Origin: Micrococcales bacterium
GTDB lineage: Bacteria; Actinomycetota; Actinomycetes; Actinomycetales; Cellulomonadaceae
DNA length: 7,175 bases
Reading direction: 5' to 3'
Assembly (NCBI GenBank): GCA_009783975.1
Contig: WRCL01000084.1
Span: forward strand, 1-7,175
Shown here: positions 6,018 to 7,175 of the stretch, piece by piece
Layout of the letters: each line of letters begins with the position of its first letter
Numbering within the stretch: position 1 is the stretch's first letter
The notes under the pieces: generated by a model
Seen by the model: only the letters and a program-made list of their open reading frames with translations
What the model was told of the DNA's origin: nothing
Databases searched by the model: none
Position numbers and translations under genes: made by a program

Positions 6018-6296
6018 ATGAGCGTTGTCGGGATCAGAGAGCTGCGGCAGTCGGCGAGCCAGGTGATACGTCGGGTCCAGGCGGGGGAGATGGTTGAGGT
6101 CACCGTGCAGGGGCGGCCGGCTGCTCGTATCGTCCCGATCGCGCCGGCGAGGACCCGCACTGTGACCAGGGCCGAGCTGCGGGAGCGGATGGCTGGCGCA
6201 ACCGGGCTGCTTGCCGACGAAGAGGCCGAGTGGGTCGCGGACATCGCGGCGATGCCCGACACCGAGGACTTCGCTGATCCCTGGGGTGAGCAGTGA
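6018..6296 (+). CDS. Type II antitoxin, Phd/YefM family
   Basis: A 92-residue antitoxin. The N-terminal DNA-binding Phd fold is clear: VGIRELRQSASQVIRRVQAG (4-23), then EVTVQGRPAARIVPI (27-41), with the strand and turn typical of the family. The C-terminal part (about 45-92) is acidic and ends in ADPWGEQ, resembling the toxin-binding tail of VapC-linked antitoxins. In working pairs it binds and silences the VapC ribonuclease and represses the operon. Here its stop overlaps the toxin start (GTGA), the classic coupled arrangement, but the toxin is truncated, so the antitoxin is now an orphan at this locus. It might still bind its operator or neutralise a VapC elsewhere; that is speculation. Confidence 0.92.
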   Translation: MSVVGIRELRQSASQVIRRVQAGEMVEVTVQGRPAARIVPIAPARTRTVTRAELRERMAGATGLLADEEAEWVADIAAMPDTEDFADPWGEQ

Positions 6297-6388
6297 TCCT
6301 CCTGGACACGTCCGTGCTGGCGGCGCTGCCCAAGGTTGGGCTCCCTGTCGTCGTCCCAGCCCGGATCGACGGTGGTAGTGATGGCTGA
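6293..6388 (+). pseudogene. VapC-type PIN-domain toxin, remnant of the N-terminus
   Basis: GTG 6293 overlaps the antitoxin stop and reads MILLDTSVLAAL, the unmistakable first strand and helix of a VapC PIN ribonuclease, including the first catalytic Asp (residue 5). After codon 12 (about base 6328) the family match stops; 19 unrelated residues follow to TGA at 6386-6388. A full VapC has roughly 125-140 residues with three or four acidic site residues, so this 31-residue product cannot be a nuclease. The break joins vapC directly to the upstream region of the next gene, which points to a deletion rather than a point mutation. Confidence 0.85.
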
Positions 6389-6680
6389 GTTCCTGTTCGA
6401 CGAGCAACCCCACACGGCAAGCTTCACCTGCGTCCATGTGGTCCACGACGGTGCACCCGTCTTGCTCGTCGCGCACGACGAGGACGATGGCGCCTGGCAG
6501 TTCCTGTGCGGCGGTCAGAACACCCTGGACGATGCTGTGGTCGTGGGCATGTGCCATCTGGTCCAGGCGGACCCGACGCTCAACGAGCTGCACGAGATGG
6601 CCCAAGGATGGATGGCCGAACGCGACGAGGTGGGCGGCCCGTGGACGCTGAGCCCCCGCGAGCCCGACGACGACGACTAG
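6381..6680 (+). CDS. Small acidic protein, DUF2185/Imm33-like (tentative)
   Basis: A 99-residue soluble protein. The core reads [20 protein letters not shown] (17-36), GAWQFLCGG (37-45), [20 protein letters not shown] (51-70) and [13 protein letters not shown] (76-88), then a run of Asp. The pattern of a strand pair, WQFL-CGG and a late GW...R...PW resembles DUF2185-type proteins, some of which are called immunity proteins (Imm33), but I place it from memory only. ATG 6381 is preferred: GGTGG sits upstream, and upstream residues in this frame do not fit. It overlaps the last 8 bases of the vapC remnant. It may have been brought next to vapC by the deletion that broke the toxin. Function unknown. 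Confidence 0.6.
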   Translation: MAEFLFDEQPHTASFTCVHVVHDGAPVLLVAHDEDDGAWQFLCGGQNTLDDAVVVGMCHLVQADPTLNELHEMAQGWMAERDEVGGPWTLSPREPDDDD

Positions 6681-6690
6681 CGAACAGTCG

Positions 6691-6702
6691 TACAGTTGTG
6701 CC
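6691..6702 (+). promoter_or_regulatory. Candidate -10 of the leaderless uvrB start
   Basis: TACAGT (6691-6696), the same hexamer as at padR, lies 6 nt before ATG 6703, with no ribosome binding site. The native uvrB promoter therefore seems to be retained. Confidence 0.45.
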
Positions 6703-6891
6703 ATGCGTCCTGTGACCGAGCTGCGGAGGACTGTCGCACCGTTCGAGGTGGTCAGCGAGTACACCCCGTCGGGGGACCAGCCTGCGGCGATCGCTGAGCT
6801 GACGCAGCGGGTCAACCCGGGGAGGCCGTCGGCGCCAGCGGCCCCGGCTGCTGGTGAGGATCGACGGCGAACTCACCGAGCACCTCGATGA
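6703..6891 (+). pseudogene. uvrB: uvrB 5' fragment (excinuclease ABC subunit B), truncated
   Basis: The first 40 codons read [20 protein letters not shown], then [20 protein letters not shown], the standard UvrB N-terminus including the PSGDQPxAI adenine-recognition motif. A full UvrB (about 680-700 residues) continues within a few residues to the P-loop GATGTGKT. Here the match ends at about base 6820 and a different sequence follows, with a stop at 6889-6891. No other frame downstream resumes UvrB within the window. UvrB is the damage-recognition helicase of nucleotide excision repair, so either repair is lost, a complete copy exists elsewhere, or an element has been inserted in uvrB and the rest lies beyond the window. 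Confidence 0.87.
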
Positions 6892-6919
6892 GAGTGCTAC
6901 CGTACGCAGGCAAGCAATA

Positions 6920-6956
6920 ACCCCGGAGACGTGCTTTCGCAGAGGCCTTCCGGGGT
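6920..6956. terminator. Hairpin between the uvrB fragment and the Abi gene
   Basis: ACCCCGGA (6920-6927) pairs perfectly with TCCGGGGT (6949-6956) across a 21-nt loop. It could be a weak terminator, or part of the end of an inserted element, since it lies in the 166-nt stretch just after the uvrB break that has no recognisable coding content. Confidence 0.4.
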
Positions 6957-6988
6957 CTTCGTCGATCATGGTACGGCAGGGGGTGCAG

Positions 6989-7175
6989 ATGACGCAACCG
7001 ACCGACGAGGTCTGTCGGGTCGCAGATGCTCTATCACCAGAACGGATCGCACCATACCAGCGGCGTTGTGGTGGCGACCTCGTTGCTGCGATCCGGCTCT
7101 ACGAGTGGAACCTGTCGGTGTCTGCTGCGTTCTACGAAGCACTGAGCATCCTTGAGGTCGTCGTGCGCAACGCGC
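6989..7175 (+). CDS. Abi-family protein (Abi_2-like), 3'-truncated by the window edge
   Basis: Sixty-two codons are visible. The pattern ALSPERIAPYQRRCGGDLVAA (14-33), then IRLYEWNLSVSAAFYEALSI (35-54) and LEVVVRNA (55-62), is that of actinobacterial Abi-like proteins (AbiD/AbiF, Abi_2). These begin with S-P-x-R-x-x-Y, G-D, LYEWN and E-V-x-x-R-N-A; the R-N pair belongs to the HEPN-type region proposed as catalytic. Abi proteins are linked to abortive phage resistance, though many are untested. ATG 6989 has a strong AGGGGG site (6978-6983) 5 nt upstream; ATG 6968 is in frame but lacks one. Unlike the nearby leaderless genes, this one has a ribosome binding site, consistent with separate origin. 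Confidence 0.72.
   Translation, partial: MTQPTDEVCRVADALSPERIAPYQRRCGGDLVAAIRLYEWNLSVSAAFYEALSILEVVVRNA

Noticed and set aside
5832..6815. Minus-strand 327-codon frame across the phd, vapC remnant and uvrB start
   Set aside because: Runs antisense through four recognised features and through the big hairpin; composition is that of a shadow frame.
6812..6997. Minus-strand STLIEVL stretch suggestive of a type IV pilin
   Set aside because: Position and context are wrong: no prepilin leader or hydrophobic helix follows, so it is a chance match.
1..7175. tRNA, rRNA, CRISPR array, or complete insertion sequence
   Set aside because: No cloverleaf, spaced direct repeats or transposase frame found; only isolated palindromes are present.

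Overview
The window is high-GC DNA whose proteins look actinobacterial, most likely Micrococcales. The evidence is the four-domain ribosomal protein S1 with an acidic tail, the rpsA / coaE / uvrB gene order, and several genes whose ATG lies 6-7 nt behind a -10-like hexamer with no ribosome binding site (probable leaderless mRNAs). No species assignment is possible from sequence alone.

Layout. (1) 2-1294 is the 3' part of rpsA, closed by a perfect 15-bp hairpin. (2) 1423-2741 is a two-gene unit: a PadR-family repressor with an inverted-repeat operator over its own start region, followed 2 nt later by a six-helix membrane protein with a HAAS / permease-prefix-like N-terminus. (3) 2751-2852 is a complex nested palindrome, probably a REP/REPIN-like repeat that may also terminate transcription. 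(4) 2935-3558 is coaE (dephospho-CoA kinase). (5) 3559-6702 is an accessory block between coaE and the start of uvrB, which are usually close neighbours in actinobacteria. On the minus strand it holds a tightly coupled RloA-like AAA ATPase and RloB-like TOPRIM-type protein (the AbiL/RloAB anti-phage type). A divergent control region follows, with two operator-like dyads and a 33-bp-arm inverted repeat. On the plus strand come a Phd/YefM antitoxin, a VapC toxin cut off after about 12 residues, and a small acidic DUF2185-like protein. (6) From 6703 the uvrB start is recognisable for about 40 codons and is then lost before the P-loop. After a short hairpin region, an Abi-family gene starts at 6989 and runs off the window.

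Interpretation. The window is a core locus interrupted by a small defence island: an intact-looking two-gene RloAB system, an antitoxin with a broken toxin, and an Abi-type gene. The truncations of vapC and uvrB record several recombination or insertion events. The RloB homologue has Gly where the family usually has the first motif Glu, so its catalytic state is uncertain. At the left edge, the visible part of S1 domain 1 carries a stretch identical in protein to domain 3, which suggests gene conversion or an assembly chimera.
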